A program made the translations under genes and the position numbers. A stretch of 64,000 nucleotides of DNA from Ewingella allii (GTDB lineage Bacteria; Pseudomonadota; Gammaproteobacteria; Enterobacterales; Enterobacteriaceae): assembly GCF_044430645.1 (NCBI RefSeq), contig NZ_JAWUDN010000007.1, forward strand, positions 124,001 through 188,000, written 5' to 3'. The first letter of the stretch is position 1; every line of letters starts with the position of its first letter. Below, piece after piece: positions 45,014 through 54,170 of this stretch. A model generated the notes under the pieces. That model made no database searches, had not been told where the DNA came from, and was given only the letters and a program-made list of their open reading frames with translations.

Positions 45014-45840
45014 TTAAATCCCATAACCACAGGATTGCACAATCCCATGATTTTAATCTTCTAACTACGCGTTTTAGGATCCACTAATTTAAGATTATGG
45101 GATTACAAGATTATAGAATCCCGAGATACTAGAGGCACAAAATCATAGGATTCTAAGATTTAGAATCCCCTTTAGATAAAACCTGGCACTCCCCTCCCCC
45201 GTCGTTAAGTGGTCCCACCATAATATGTAACTCATTGATTAAAATTATATGATTATGGAATTATGGGATCTCAGGATTTTGTAATGATAGGATTTGGCAA
45301 GTTACGTTTGGAGATTTCTGCATCCTGTAATCACAAAATCTCAGGATTACAATAAACAATATCTCAGGATTTCAGGATTTTTAAATCCTAGGATTATGAA
45401 TATAACGCCGCGGCAACGGTGCCACGCCTCTTGGCTTTCCTCAAATGGAAAACTCCATTCACTATCCAAGTAATAGTGGAATCATGAGATTTTGAGATTA
45501 TAGAATCCTAGCACTGCGAGGTGAACATGATGATGCAATCCTCAAATCCTAACCACCCAAGATTCAAAGATTCAGTCATCCCAAGATTCCACAATCCTAA
45601 GATAATGGGAACATCAGACGTGGCAATCTCAGAATCCTAGGATTAGGGAATTATATGATTTACAAATCCTGAGATATTGAAATCCTAGGTGTTGGACATT
45701 ATAGTATCCCATACTCATGAGATTCGTGGATTTTATAATCACAGAATCCTGAGATTATACGATGCCATACTTGGATAATCTTATAATCCTAGGATTCAAA
45801 GATGGTGAAATCTTATGATTCCATAATCCATCACTAAGAG
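45014..45840. repeat. Long array of degenerate AATCCTAGGATT-type palindromes upstream of parA (candidate centromere)
   Basis: About 830 bp with no coding capacity, packed with short motifs built from AATCC, GGATT and (A/T)GATT. The perfect 12-bp palindrome AATCCTAGGATT occurs at 45384-45395, 45633-45644 and 45785-45796. Variants such as AATCTCAGGATT (from about 45338) and AATCCTGAGATT (about 45746) recur throughout. The array ends 6 bp before the parA start codon region. In ParF/ParG-type systems the centromere lies directly upstream of the parA gene, so this is the likely partition site; the assignment is inferred from position and repetition. Confidence 0.7.
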
Positions 45841-45846
45841 GTTGCA

Positions 45847-46473
45847 ATGGCAGCGAAAATAATTTCCTTCCTGAACGGGAAGGGCGGGGTAGGGAAGACC
45901 ACAACGTCCATTAACATCGCAACCTGTCTCGCCAGACAAGGACACAAAGTTGTGATGGTCGATACAGACCCTCAGGGCAGCATCAGCAACTGGTATGACG
46001 AAAGCAAGTGCCAGTTCGACCTTGCAGAAGCGGCGTCGGAGAAAGAAGTCTACACCGTCAGAAAACAGCTGAAGGAATATGACTACGTAGTGATCGACGG
46101 AGCTGCCGCCATATCGGCTATTTCCTCCGCAGCGGTCATGGTAAGCGATTTGGTGTTAATTCCGGTTACTCCCTCACCTTTGGACTTTGCGGCCTGTGGC
46201 GCTATCCTGGCGGTCGTAGAAGCGCGTGAAAACCTGCAACCCGTGATTGCGCGTTTTCTGATCACCAAGAAGGTCGCTTCCGCTAAAATGTTAGAAGTGT
46301 TGAAAGAGTCGATTGCAGATACTGGCGTTCCAGCACTCAGAACAGGCACCTCTCAGCGTCAAGTTTATGTCCGCACCATGATGGATGGCGGCACGGTATT
46401 TGATACTACTGACGGGAATGCGAAAGGGGAGATTGAAATTATGACCAAAGAGATCATGGAGTTGCTGAAATGA
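45847..46473 (+). CDS. parA: ParA/ParF-type partition ATPase
   Basis: 208 residues, the length of the small (type Ib, ParF-like) partition ATPases with no N-terminal HTH. The deviant Walker A is KGGVGKTT (residues 12-19, with the signature Lys12), the A' motif is VVMVDTDPQGSISNW and the B motif YDYVVIDGAAA. It should form dynamic ATP-bound assemblies that move plasmid copies apart, with the ParG-like protein and the upstream repeat array. AGAGG precedes the ATG. It overlaps the next gene by 4 nt (ATGA). Confidence 0.93.
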   Translation: MAAKIISFLNGKGGVGKTTTSINIATCLARQGHKVVMVDTDPQGSISNWYDESKCQFDLAEAASEKEVYTVRKQLKEYDYVVIDGAAAISAISSAAVMVSDLVLIPVTPSPLDFAACGAILAVVEARENLQPVIARFLITKKVASAKMLEVLKESIADTGVPALRTGTSQRQVYVRTMMDGGTVFDTTDGNAKGEIEIMTKEIMELLK

Positions 46474-46679
46474 AAATGAAATTAGGCCAGCATCGACAAC
46501 TCAATACGGCTCTGGAAGCTGTATCTAAACCGCCATCAAGCGTCAAAAAACTGCAAACCAATATCGACGAAGATCTGCATAAGCGCTTTAAGACCAGCTG
46601 CTTTTTGCAGGATCGTGAAATGAAAGATGTTCTAACAGAGCTTATCGAAGGCTGGTTGATCCACAACGAACGCGTTTAA
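46470..46679 (+). CDS. ParG-like ribbon-helix-helix centromere-binding protein
   Basis: 69 residues. A flexible basic N-terminus (MKMKLGQHRQLNTALEAV) is followed by a ribbon-helix-helix domain (KLQTNIDEDLHKRFKTSCFLQDREMKDVLTELIEGWL). The layout equals that of ParG of TP228-type plasmids (76 aa). The mobile N-terminus in that family stimulates the ATPase and the ribbon binds the centromere/operator. Coupled to parA by ATGA. Confidence 0.85.
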   Translation: MKMKLGQHRQLNTALEAVSKPPSSVKKLQTNIDEDLHKRFKTSCFLQDREMKDVLTELIEGWLIHNERV

Positions 46680-46947
46680 TCTTCGGTCTGCATGCTGATC
46701 AGCGATGGTCAGCATGATCTTCCCGCTTTTTGCCAAACCCCCGCCAGACGCCTGTTTTAAGGGAAGGATCCAAAGATCTAATAACTCTTTTGTTTCTTTT
46801 TAACTTTAAACCTTTCTCTTTAGAGCGCCTTTTTCATTTTTAGTATCAACCAGTTACGCGCCTATATGTGGAGTGATTTCATGCTTCATGTGGAGATCAT
46901 TCCTGTTGAATGTGGATCCTTTTCCTGTTCCATGTGGAGTAATTTCC

Positions 46948-46956
46948 TGTGGATAA
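46948..46956 (-). promoter_or_regulatory. DnaA box in the origin
   Basis: TGTGGATAA is the exact complement of the DnaA consensus TTATCCACA, lying within the iteron cluster just after the fourth iteron. A one-mismatch copy (TGTTGATAA) lies at about 46996-47004. Both are consistent with DnaA-assisted opening at an iteron origin. Confidence 0.75.
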
Positions 46957-47887
46957 CTTTAGGGATATCATGATCTTACTTATGTGGAGCAATTTCCTGT
47001 TGATAACTCTGGACTGTTTGAGACTTTTAGTATTTTAGCAGGATCACCGGGACTAAGCGTTATGTGTAAAGGGTTTAACTACTGCGTTAGCAGGGCAGAA
47101 CATCAAAGGTGGAGGAATTTCCTGCTCGTGTTGACGCCTCATATGTGGAGATTTTTCCTGTTACCGCGTCACACATGAATCCCTTACTTGAACGACTAAA
47201 TGTGGAAAGATTTCCTGTACGCGTTGTCGTAACTTGATGTGGAGACTTTTCCTGTTCCAGCTCTGAAATTTTCTTAAAACGTCTGCCTTATACTTTTCAC
47301 TAAATCATCCACTTATGTCCTTTGTGACAGTGTCACATTGTTATATGTGGAAAGATTATCTGATCATTTAACATCTCTGCATACGTGGAAAGATTTCCTG
47401 ATCGATTGTCTGGATCCGTTATTGGTAGCCGTTTCTCTAACAAGGGGAGGGCGATATGTGGAGAAATTTCCTGTTACTAGCCTCGGAGCTATATGTGGGA
47501 ACTTTTCCTGCTGGATTGTGAAGGCTAATGTGGAAAGATTTCCTGTAATGGGTATCTGAAAGCTCAAAACCGGCAAATTCGGGGATGAGAGCTAGATCAC
47601 ACAACCTCATAACGCCTGTCAGATCTTATATGTGGAGAGATTTCCTGATCTGAACCGAGAAAATTCTCGCGATGAGTTACACGGCGAACTGCGATCCTTA
47701 TCGCTTAATGTGGAGAAATTTCCTGTTCGGTCAGTGTCACAATTAGCCAATGATCTAAACTTGCGAGGCGTCTCGAAAAATTTTATGTGGAGAAATTTCC
47801 TGATCGCACTTTTTTGGAAGCCACATAACACAATGATATAAAAGAATTAATTAGTTAGTATTTTTGCTTTACGGCAGCAATTTATAT

Positions 47888-47912
47888 GTGGAATAATTTG
47901 TCTACATTCCAC
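47888..47912. promoter_or_regulatory. Inverted repeat before rep (candidate autorepression operator)
   Basis: GTGGAAT (47888-47894) and ATTCCAC (47906-47912) face each other across 11 bp, 16 bp before the rep start codon. The left arm is the head of the last, degenerate iteron. Inverted partial iterons in the rep promoter commonly bind Rep dimers and repress rep. Inferred. Confidence 0.65.
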
Positions 47913-47928
47913 CTATGGATCCTGCGAC

Positions 47929-48918
47929 ATGGAACTCAATAAACTAACCGTTGTTCAGGGAAATGATCTTCTCGAGGGGGCGTATAGCGTAACCCTTGAT
48001 GAGATGCGGTTACTCAATTTGGCTTTAGCCCAAATCGATAGCAGGAAACCACAGCCAGACACTCTTTACCGACTTTTCCCTCAGGATTATCAGCGGATCT
48101 ATGGCGTGAACCCCACCAGCAGCCACAGGCAGCTGCGCGAAGCCGCTGAAAGCCTGATGAAAAAGCCGGTCACTATCTACAAACCTGATGCTAAAACCGG
48201 CAAGATCCGCACGGTTCAGCTCTCTTGGTTCTCACGACTCGAGTATGTTAGCAGCGACGATCATAGCGCCGTCGTGCTGCGTTTCGGCCAAGACGTTGCA
48301 CCCTATCTCTATGAATTAAAAGAGTCTTTTACCAAACTTAATTTCGCCAACATCGCCAAGCTAGATACACCATTCTCGGTGCGGCTGTATGGCTGGTTGA
48401 TCAAAGCTAAAAACCTTTATGGCCGCCGTCCCGGTAAAGCCATTGAGGTGACGCTGGATCTTAACTGGATGCGTGAGAAAGCCGGGCTGGCCGGTAAATA
48501 CGAGGATTACCGCGATTTTCGCCAAAAGCTGCTGGAGCCGACCATCAACCGGATCAATGCCAATACCGACATCTCAGTGGTATGGGAGCCGGTAAAAAGC
48601 GGCAGAACCGTGGTTTCAATCAAATTTGCCTACATGGACGAGTCTACGCCAGAGGCCACCAAACCTATGCGACCACGCTTACCGCGCCGTCCTCGCGCCG
48701 TGGCAGGTTCGCAGTTAGAGGGGGAGTGGGCGCGTCGCTGCATCGCTATTTTCGAAGATTATCGAATTAAATTAGCCGCTTATGATGCTGACGAGAAATC
48801 AGCAGTGCCGGATCTTCGCAAGCTGGCTGGCTGGTACAAGATCATTGGCGATAAAAACAAACAGAAAGAAGTGATGGCCGAAGTGGGTTCCCGCAGTAAA
48901 AAAGCCGCCGCTAAGTGA
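47929..48918 (+). CDS. Rep_3-family (RepB-type) plasmid replication initiator
   Basis: 329 residues with the tandem winged-helix build of Rep_3 initiators. The start MELNKLTVVQGNDLLEGAYSVTLDEMRLLNLALAQID is the N-terminal winged helix, with FPQDYQRIYGV, HRQLREAAESLMKKPVTIY and RFGQDVAPYLYELKESFTKLNF in the middle. LDTPFSVRLYGWLIKAKNL ... YRDFRQKLLEPTINRINANTDISVVWEPVKSGRTV forms the DNA-reading C-terminal domain. It should bind the upstream iterons, start replication and repress its own promoter. A basic C-terminal tail (SRSKKAAAK) ends the protein. Confidence 0.93.
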   Translation: MELNKLTVVQGNDLLEGAYSVTLDEMRLLNLALAQIDSRKPQPDTLYRLFPQDYQRIYGVNPTSSHRQLREAAESLMKKPVTIYKPDAKTGKIRTVQLSWFSRLEYVSSDDHSAVVLRFGQDVAPYLYELKESFTKLNFANIAKLDTPFSVRLYGWLIKAKNLYGRRPGKAIEVTLDLNWMREKAGLAGKYEDYRDFRQKLLEPTINRINANTDISVVWEPVKSGRTVVSIKFAYMDESTPEATKPMRPRLPRRPRAVAGSQLEGEWARRCIAIFEDYRIKLAAYDADEKSAVPDLRKLAGWYKIIGDKNKQKEVMAEVGSRSKKAAAK

Positions 48919-48995
48919 TATCGCAGGAAACACATAACGTCTTCTAATATCAATGTAATTACGCGTAATTAACTTCTGAATAACACCTTATTTTG

Positions 48996-49024
48996 GCGCT
49001 CTCCCTCAGGGAAGGGCGCTTTTA
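48996..49024 (+). terminator. Terminator after rep
   Basis: GCGCTCTCCC / GGGAAGGGCGC hairpin (with a G-T pair and a mismatch) followed by TTTT, 78 bp after the rep stop codon. Confidence 0.65.
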
Positions 49025-49071
49025 ATATGGCCTTGTAAGTTAGTAAGCGCTTACTGGGTGAGAGCAGGAAA

Positions 49072-49290
49072 TCATTCCACCTTTAGTACATCCGGGTGCT
49101 TTTCTGTGGCCGCCTCGTGGAAGATGTCGCCGAGGTAAGTGGCTATCTCATGCTCTTCTATAAAGTCAGGAATAGCGACCTGATGATTAAGTGAGTACTT
49201 CCTCTCTGGCAGCGTCACGTTGAAAACCTGCCAGCGACCGTCGATTTTCTTGACGCCCAGCAGGCGGCCGAACACGTTGTAAATCATCAT
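49072..49290 (-). CDS. Small conserved protein of unknown function
   Basis: 72 residues, soluble, starting MMIYNVFGRLLGVKKIDGRWQV. The tail FHEAATEKHPDVLKVE and the EEHEIATYLGDIFHE helix resemble a small family I remember as DUF7661, but I am not certain. GGAGG precedes the ATG. Single gene between rep and the peptide transporter. Confidence 0.6.
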   Translation of the reverse strand: MMIYNVFGRLLGVKKIDGRWQVFNVTLPERKYSLNHQVAIPDFIEEHEIATYLGDIFHEAATEKHPDVLKVE

Positions 49291-49495
49291 CGGGACACTC
49301 CTCCGTTACATTCTTCATTAATAGTCGTTTTAGGCGTAAGTATAAGCTGCTGTCTGGTTCACCCTTACTAGCAGAGTGCCAGTACAAAATTGCTATAAGC
49401 CATACTTTTTCGTTGTTAGACAAGGCGAAAACCCGACCTTACTCTTTGTCACGTTTTGTAAAATTTAATGCAAATACCTTGATGAGGAACGTCTT

Positions 49496-51202
49496 TTGGC
49501 AAAGTCTCTGCACGATTCTAAAACCCGCGGCCTGCCGCGCTTTACGCCACTGAAGCTGGCAGTGCTCTGTGGCTCTCTTTTATTCTCCTCTCTGTCTGTT
49601 GCTGACGAGCAGCTAAAAGAAGGCATTACGCCTGCCACCGATGCCAGCCAGATCCCCGCTGCGGCTAAGTTACGCAAAGATACCGTGATTGCGGGTATCT
49701 CTGAACCTCAGGGTATTTTTAACCCTTACTTCTTCGTCAACGGTTGGGACGAAAACGTCACTAACGTGATTTTTGCCCGACTGATCGATTTAAACAGCCA
49801 CGGCGAATCTGTCCCAGGTTTAGCTGAAAGCTGGACCGTATCCCCCGATGGCAAAACCTACACCATCAAGCTTCATCCTAACCTGACTTTCAGCGACGGA
49901 TCGCCGTTAACCGCTGAAGACGTGGCGTTCACGCTGACCGTACTTTATGACCCGAAATATGATGGCGACACCGACATTTCATTAGCCCATATCGTCGGCG
50001 GTGATGACTACAAAGCCGGTAAAGCAGATAGCGTATCTGGCCTGAAGGTGATCGACCCGCAGACCCTGCAAGTGACCACCACAGAGGCGGGCGCCACGAC
50101 GCTGCAAAAAATCGGCGGCCCGGTTCTGTCAAAAGCCTATTACGGCAAAGGCTATTCCCGCGGCAATCTCGATGAATTGAGAACCTTGCACGGCAAGCCG
50201 CTAGGCAATGGCCCGTATGTTTACGAAAAATACATTCCGGGGCAGGAGATCCGTTTCCACGCCAACACCCATTACTATAAAGGCGTGCCGCCAACGCCGC
50301 GCTTTATTTATCGCGTGACCAACCCGTCGACTAACTTCCAGCTGTTCCAGACCGGTGACACTGACTACGACGCCTTTACTTCGCGGCCAGACGATATCGA
50401 GCAGCTCAAGCTACTGGGCTTCGCCAACATCAACCTTTATGGTTCCAGCGATTACAGCAAGATTGAGTTCAACTTCCGCCGCCCGGCCCTGCAAGATGTC
50501 AAAGTCCGTCAGGCGCTGATCTACGGTCTTGATCGCCAAAAATTGGTCGACGTGGTCTATCAGGGCTACGGTACCGTAGCCAATGAGCCGATCTCGCCAA
50601 TCTCTTGGGCTTACAACGCCGAGGGCGTGAATCAATACAAATACGACGCGGCCCAGGCTAAGAAACTGCTGGACGAAGCAGGTTGGAAAGTTGGCTCTGA
50701 CGGCATCCGTGAGAAAGATGGCAAGCGCCTTGAACTGACGCTGCTGGTCAGCAAGAAAGTGCTGAACGACGCGCTGATCCCGATTGCCAAAGAGAACTAC
50801 CGCCAGATTGGCGTGCTGCTCAAACCACAGGTATTGGACTTTAACGCGCTGATGTCCCAACGCAAGGCGGGCAACTACGATCTGGCCTCCTTTAGCACCA
50901 GTACGTTGAACGATCCGCACGACGGCGTGTGGGATTTCTACAGCAAAGAAGCCGCCACTCAGGGTGGGTACAACAACCCGCAGGTGGATGAACTGATTCA
51001 TCAGGCCAATGCTGAACTGGACATTGAAAAACGTAAGCCGATTTACCATAAGTTGTATCAGGTGCTGGCCAACGATCCGCCAGTCATTCTGTTGGCAAAC
51101 CGTAAAATTCTCTCGGCCAGTAGCGCACGGGTCACAGGCTTCAAACCGGATATCTATAACGGTCTGACGGGAAGCCTGCCAGATGTGAAAGTGGTTAAAT
51201 AA
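49496..51202 (+). CDS. Peptide ABC transporter substrate-binding protein (SBP_bac_5)
   Basis: 568 residues starting at a TTG with GAGGAA upstream. The signal peptide follows a short basic start (LKLAVLCGSLLFSSLSVADEQ). The family-5 binding fold is clear: ARLIDLNSHGESVPGLAESWTVSPDGKTYTIKLHPNLTFSDGSPLTAEDVAFTL is contained at about residues 95-150, with LGNGPYVYEKYIPGQEI and DVKVRQALIYGLDRQKLVDVVYQG further on. It binds di- or oligopeptides or similar ligands in the periplasm. First gene of a five-gene ABC transporter operon; ligand not determined. Confidence 0.9.
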   Translation: MAKSLHDSKTRGLPRFTPLKLAVLCGSLLFSSLSVADEQLKEGITPATDASQIPAAAKLRKDTVIAGISEPQGIFNPYFFVNGWDENVTNVIFARLIDLNSHGESVPGLAESWTVSPDGKTYTIKLHPNLTFSDGSPLTAEDVAFTLTVLYDPKYDGDTDISLAHIVGGDDYKAGKADSVSGLKVIDPQTLQVTTTEAGATTLQKIGGPVLSKAYYGKGYSRGNLDELRTLHGKPLGNGPYVYEKYIPGQEIRFHANTHYYKGVPPTPRFIYRVTNPSTNFQLFQTGDTDYDAFTSRPDDIEQLKLLGFANINLYGSSDYSKIEFNFRRPALQDVKVRQALIYGLDRQKLVDVVYQGYGTVANEPISPISWAYNAEGVNQYKYDAAQAKKLLDEAGWKVGSDGIREKDGKRLELTLLVSKKVLNDALIPIAKENYRQIGVLLKPQVLDFNALMSQRKAGNYDLASFSTSTLNDPHDGVWDFYSKEAATQGGYNNPQVDELIHQANAELDIEKRKPIYHKLYQVLANDPPVILLANRKILSASSARVTGFKPDIYNGLTGSLPDVKVVK

Positions 51203-51254
51203 TCAGAAATAACGCCACTGCCGGTCTTTGATCGGCAGTGGCAATGAGAACGTC

Positions 51255-52214
51255 ATGAGAAATTTCATTCTGCGGCGATTGCTGCAAACCATCCCGATGC
51301 TGTTCCTCGCCTCGCTGTTGATCTTCATGCTGTTTGCGTTAACTCCCGGCGATTTCATTGATGGCAACGTGACGCTGACCGCGCAACGTGCCGCCGAACT
51401 CAAAGCGCTTTACGGCCTCGATCAGCCGGTGTTTACCCGCTATTTCCGCTGGCTGGGCCAGCTGCTACAGGGCAACCTCGGCTTTTCGCTGCAATACCAA
51501 ATTCCCGTCAGCCAGCTGCTCAATCAATATATCTGGAACTCCTTCCTGTTGGCCGGGATCTCCATGGTGCTCTATTGGGGCATCGCGCTGGCAGTGGGCA
51601 TCGTTTCGGCGTTGAAACCTTATTCGCTGTTTGATCACGTGGTCAGCGTGGTGATCTTCGCCGCCATGTCTTTCCCCACCTTCTTCCTCTGTTTGCTGCT
51701 CATCAAATGGTTTGCCGTGGACCTACATTGGTTGCCGGTTGGCGGCATGACCAATACCGGCAGCGATGCGACAGGGTGGCCCTGGGTGATGCAGGTTGCG
51801 GCGCACCTGATCCTGCCGGTGCTCGCGTTGGTCATGCTGCAAGCAGGAAGCCTGACACGCTATTTCCGCGCCAGCATGCTGGATGTCATTCGGATGGACT
51901 TCATCCGTACCGCCCGCGCTAAAGGGCTGCGAGAAAGAACGGTTATCTTCAAGCATGCCCTACGCAACGCGCTGTTGCCGCTCATTACCTTGATGGGCTT
52001 TGAGCTGCCGGGGCTCTTTTCTGGCGCGATCATCACCGAGAAGGTTTTTAACTGGCCGGGAGCCGGGCATATCAATATCGACTCACTGGCCGCCCGCGAT
52101 TACCCGGTATTAATGGGATTCACGCTGTTTTTGGCGGTGCTCACCATCCTTGGCAACCTGATCGCTGACGTGCTTTATGCCTGGGCTGATCCACGTATTC
52201 GGGTGAAGTCATAA
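51255..52214 (+). CDS. DppB/OppB-type ABC permease
   Basis: 319 residues from ATG 51255 (MRNFILRRLLQTIPMLFLASLLIF); an upstream frame extension to 51228 adds only polar residues. Six membrane helices and the EAA loop near the C-terminus (FIRTARAKGLRERTVIFKHALRNALLPLIT) that contacts the ATPases. A one-nucleotide overlap joins it to the next permease gene. Confidence 0.92.
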   Translation: MRNFILRRLLQTIPMLFLASLLIFMLFALTPGDFIDGNVTLTAQRAAELKALYGLDQPVFTRYFRWLGQLLQGNLGFSLQYQIPVSQLLNQYIWNSFLLAGISMVLYWGIALAVGIVSALKPYSLFDHVVSVVIFAAMSFPTFFLCLLLIKWFAVDLHWLPVGGMTNTGSDATGWPWVMQVAAHLILPVLALVMLQAGSLTRYFRASMLDVIRMDFIRTARAKGLRERTVIFKHALRNALLPLITLMGFELPGLFSGAIITEKVFNWPGAGHINIDSLAARDYPVLMGFTLFLAVLTILGNLIADVLYAWADPRIRVKS

Positions 52215-53155
52215 TGTTAATTTCTCTGTTCTCCAGCCAGCGTCGGCTGCGTAAGGCGCAAATCCCCGCTCTGGCGCAGGCCACGCCTTCACCACTGCAT
52301 CAGGCGTGGAAGGCATTACGCAGCAATCCGCTGGCAATGTTTAGCCTCATTCTGCTGACGGTTATGGCGCTGTGGTGCGTGTTTGGCCCGATGTTTTCCC
52401 CGTGGCGCGATGAAGCCACTGACGCCCTGATGATCAACAAAGCCCCTAATGCCCAGCACTGGCTGGGGACCGACTTTTTGGGCCGCGATATTTATACCCG
52501 CCTGCTACTGGCCGGGCGCATTTCGCTGGTTATCGGCCTGCTGACCATGCTGCTCTCGGTGACGCTGGGCTATCTGCTCGGGGCGCTTTCCGGCTATGTC
52601 GGCGGGTTGACCGATAAAATCGTCATGCGCCTTGCCGACCTAATGATGACCATTCCCACTTTGCCTTTGCTGTTGGTAATGGGCGCGATGCTGTCCGAGC
52701 TGGATTTCTCGCCGGACTCGCGCATCTATATGGTTATCGTGATGCTGAGCCTGATCGAATGCCCGAAGCTGGCGCGTCTGGTGCGCGGGCAGATCCTCTC
52801 ATTGCGCGAGCGCGAGTTTATGCTGGCGACGCAGGTGCTGGGGCTCTCTTCCCGCCGTCGCGTGTTCCGTCACTTACTCCCGAACACGGTACCGATTCTT
52901 GTAGTAATGGCCACCATGGCCGTTGCCAACGCCATTTTGATGGAGTCCGCGCTGAGCTACCTCGGCTTAGGCGTGGTGCCGCCGATGGCCTCCTGGGGCA
53001 ACATGATGGATGCTGCCAACAGCCTGATCGACTTCCAGCGCCGTCCGTGGCTGTGGATGCCGCCGGGCATTGCCATCTTCCTCACCGTGATTGCGATTAA
53101 CGTGCTGGGCGACGGGCTGCGTGACGCCTTAGACCCAAAAATGAAGCGGGGTTAA
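52214..53155 (+). CDS. DppC/OppC-type ABC permease
   Basis: 313 residues. A cytoplasmic N-terminal stretch precedes membrane helix 1 (LAMFSLILLTVMALWCVFGPMF). The typical HWLGTDFLGRDIYTRLLLAGRISLVIGLLTML segment follows, and an EAA loop (REFMLATQVLGLSSRRRVFRHLLPNTVPILVV) lies near residue 200. It pairs with the upstream permease to form the channel. Confidence 0.92.
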   Translation: MLISLFSSQRRLRKAQIPALAQATPSPLHQAWKALRSNPLAMFSLILLTVMALWCVFGPMFSPWRDEATDALMINKAPNAQHWLGTDFLGRDIYTRLLLAGRISLVIGLLTMLLSVTLGYLLGALSGYVGGLTDKIVMRLADLMMTIPTLPLLLVMGAMLSELDFSPDSRIYMVIVMLSLIECPKLARLVRGQILSLREREFMLATQVLGLSSRRRVFRHLLPNTVPILVVMATMAVANAILMESALSYLGLGVVPPMASWGNMMDAANSLIDFQRRPWLWMPPGIAIFLTVIAINVLGDGLRDALDPKMKRG

Positions 53156-53159
53156 CGCC

Positions 53160-54170
53160 ATGACGCAACCTTTAGTCAGTTTTAACAACCTCTCGCTGTC
53201 ATTTTCCAGCGAGCAGGGGAGAGTGCGCGCGGTACAAGGCGTGAGTTTCGACGTGATGCCCGGCCAGACGGTCGGCGTGGTCGGTGAGTCCGGCTGCGGT
53301 AAAAGCGTCACCGCCATGTCCTTGATGGGCTTACTGCCGCCGCAGTCGGCGCGCATCGACTCCGGCGAGATCTGGTTCGAGGGCACCAATCTGCTGACCC
53401 TGCGGCCTTCCCGCATGGCGGATCTGCGCGGTAACGAGCTGGCGATGATTTTCCAGGAGCCAATGAGCGCTCTGAACCCGGTGCTGACCATCGGCGAGCA
53501 GCTGGTCGAACCCTTGATTCGCCATCTCGGGGATAAACCAAAAGCCGCATGGGCTAAGGCTACGGCTTTGCTGACGGAAGTCGGCTTAGCCCGCGCCGCA
53601 AGCCTGATGGAAAGCTACCCGCACCAACTCTCTGGCGGCATGCTGCAACGCGTGATGATTGCCATGGCGCTGAGCTGCAAGCCTAAGTTGCTGATTGCCG
53701 ACGAGCCGACCACCGCGCTGGATGTCACCGTGCAGGCGCAGATCCTCACCTTGCTACGCGAACAGGCCCAGCGCCAGCACATGGCGCTGATGCTCATTAC
53801 CCACGACCTCGGCGTTATCGCCCAAATGGCTGACCACGTGGTGGTGATGTACGCCGGGAAAATCGTCGAGCAGGGGCCGACCGCCGACGTGCTGCGCAAC
53901 CCGCTGCACCCTTATACGCAGGGGCTGATTGCCTCAAGGCCAGTGCCCGGCGAACGCCGCCGCCGCTTATATTCCATCCCCGGTCAGGTGCCGAGCCTTA
54001 CCGCGCTGCCGCCATATTGCGCATTTACCGAGCGCTGTGCCAAAGCCACCGAGCGTTGCCGTCAGGGCATTCCGGCTTTGGTGGGGGAGACCCGTCAGGC
54101 CGCCTGTTTCTACAGTGGTTTGCCCGCCAGCGGGCTTGCCACCGCGTCGCCATTAGAGGTACAGCCGTGA
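53160..54170 (+). CDS. DppD/OppD-type ABC transporter ATPase
   Basis: 336 residues. Walker A GESGCGKS, Q-loop MIFQEPMSALNP, signature LSGGMLQRV, Walker B LLIADEPTTALDV, H-loop LMLITHDLGV. The C-terminal oligopeptide-transporter extension has the Cys-rich CAFTERCAKATERCRQGIP (C-x6-C-x6-C), which binds an iron-sulfur cluster in relatives such as DppD. Overlaps the next ATPase gene by GTGA. Confidence 0.93.
   Translation: MTQPLVSFNNLSLSFSSEQGRVRAVQGVSFDVMPGQTVGVVGESGCGKSVTAMSLMGLLPPQSARIDSGEIWFEGTNLLTLRPSRMADLRGNELAMIFQEPMSALNPVLTIGEQLVEPLIRHLGDKPKAAWAKATALLTEVGLARAASLMESYPHQLSGGMLQRVMIAMALSCKPKLLIADEPTTALDVTVQAQILTLLREQAQRQHMALMLITHDLGVIAQMADHVVVMYAGKIVEQGPTADVLRNPLHPYTQGLIASRPVPGERRRRLYSIPGQVPSLTALPPYCAFTERCAKATERCRQGIPALVGETRQAACFYSGLPASGLATASPLEVQP

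Larger units (their letters stand above)
46680..47928. other. Replication origin with about 18 iterons
   Basis: A non-coding 1.25-kb region with a 19-bp direct repeat, consensus TATGTGGARNNATTTCCTG, starting at about 46865, 46887, 46909, 46931, 46981, 47106, 47142, 47199, 47236, 47344, 47382, 47455, 47492, 47527, 47629, 47707, 47784 and 47885. The first four are spaced 22 bp apart (two helical turns); the others are irregular. Intact copies such as 47455 and 47784 are nearly identical; 46865, 47344 and 47885 have degenerate ends. The AT-rich stretch 46790-46850 before the first iteron could be the melting region. The initiator gene follows directly. Confidence 0.9.

Noticed and set aside
46984..47841. 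Several 60-75 codon reading frames with repeated GNFST/ERFPV-like peptide words
   Set aside because: They are translations of the iterons themselves, on both strands, without ribosome binding sites.
46865..47903. CRISPR-like array (many copies of a 19-bp repeat)
   Set aside because: Spacing is irregular (22 to over 100 bp), repeats are degenerate and not CRISPR-like in length, no cas genes are present, and a Rep_3 initiator, DnaA box and parFG genes adjoin: this is an iteron origin.
50411..51049. 212-codon minus-strand frame within the peptide-binding protein gene
   Set aside because: Antisense shadow of a gene with clear family features.
54017..54166. A 50-residue N-terminal extension of the second ABC ATPase
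   Set aside because: It is the upstream ATPase gene read in another frame; the GTG at 54167 with an AGAGG site gives the normal family start.
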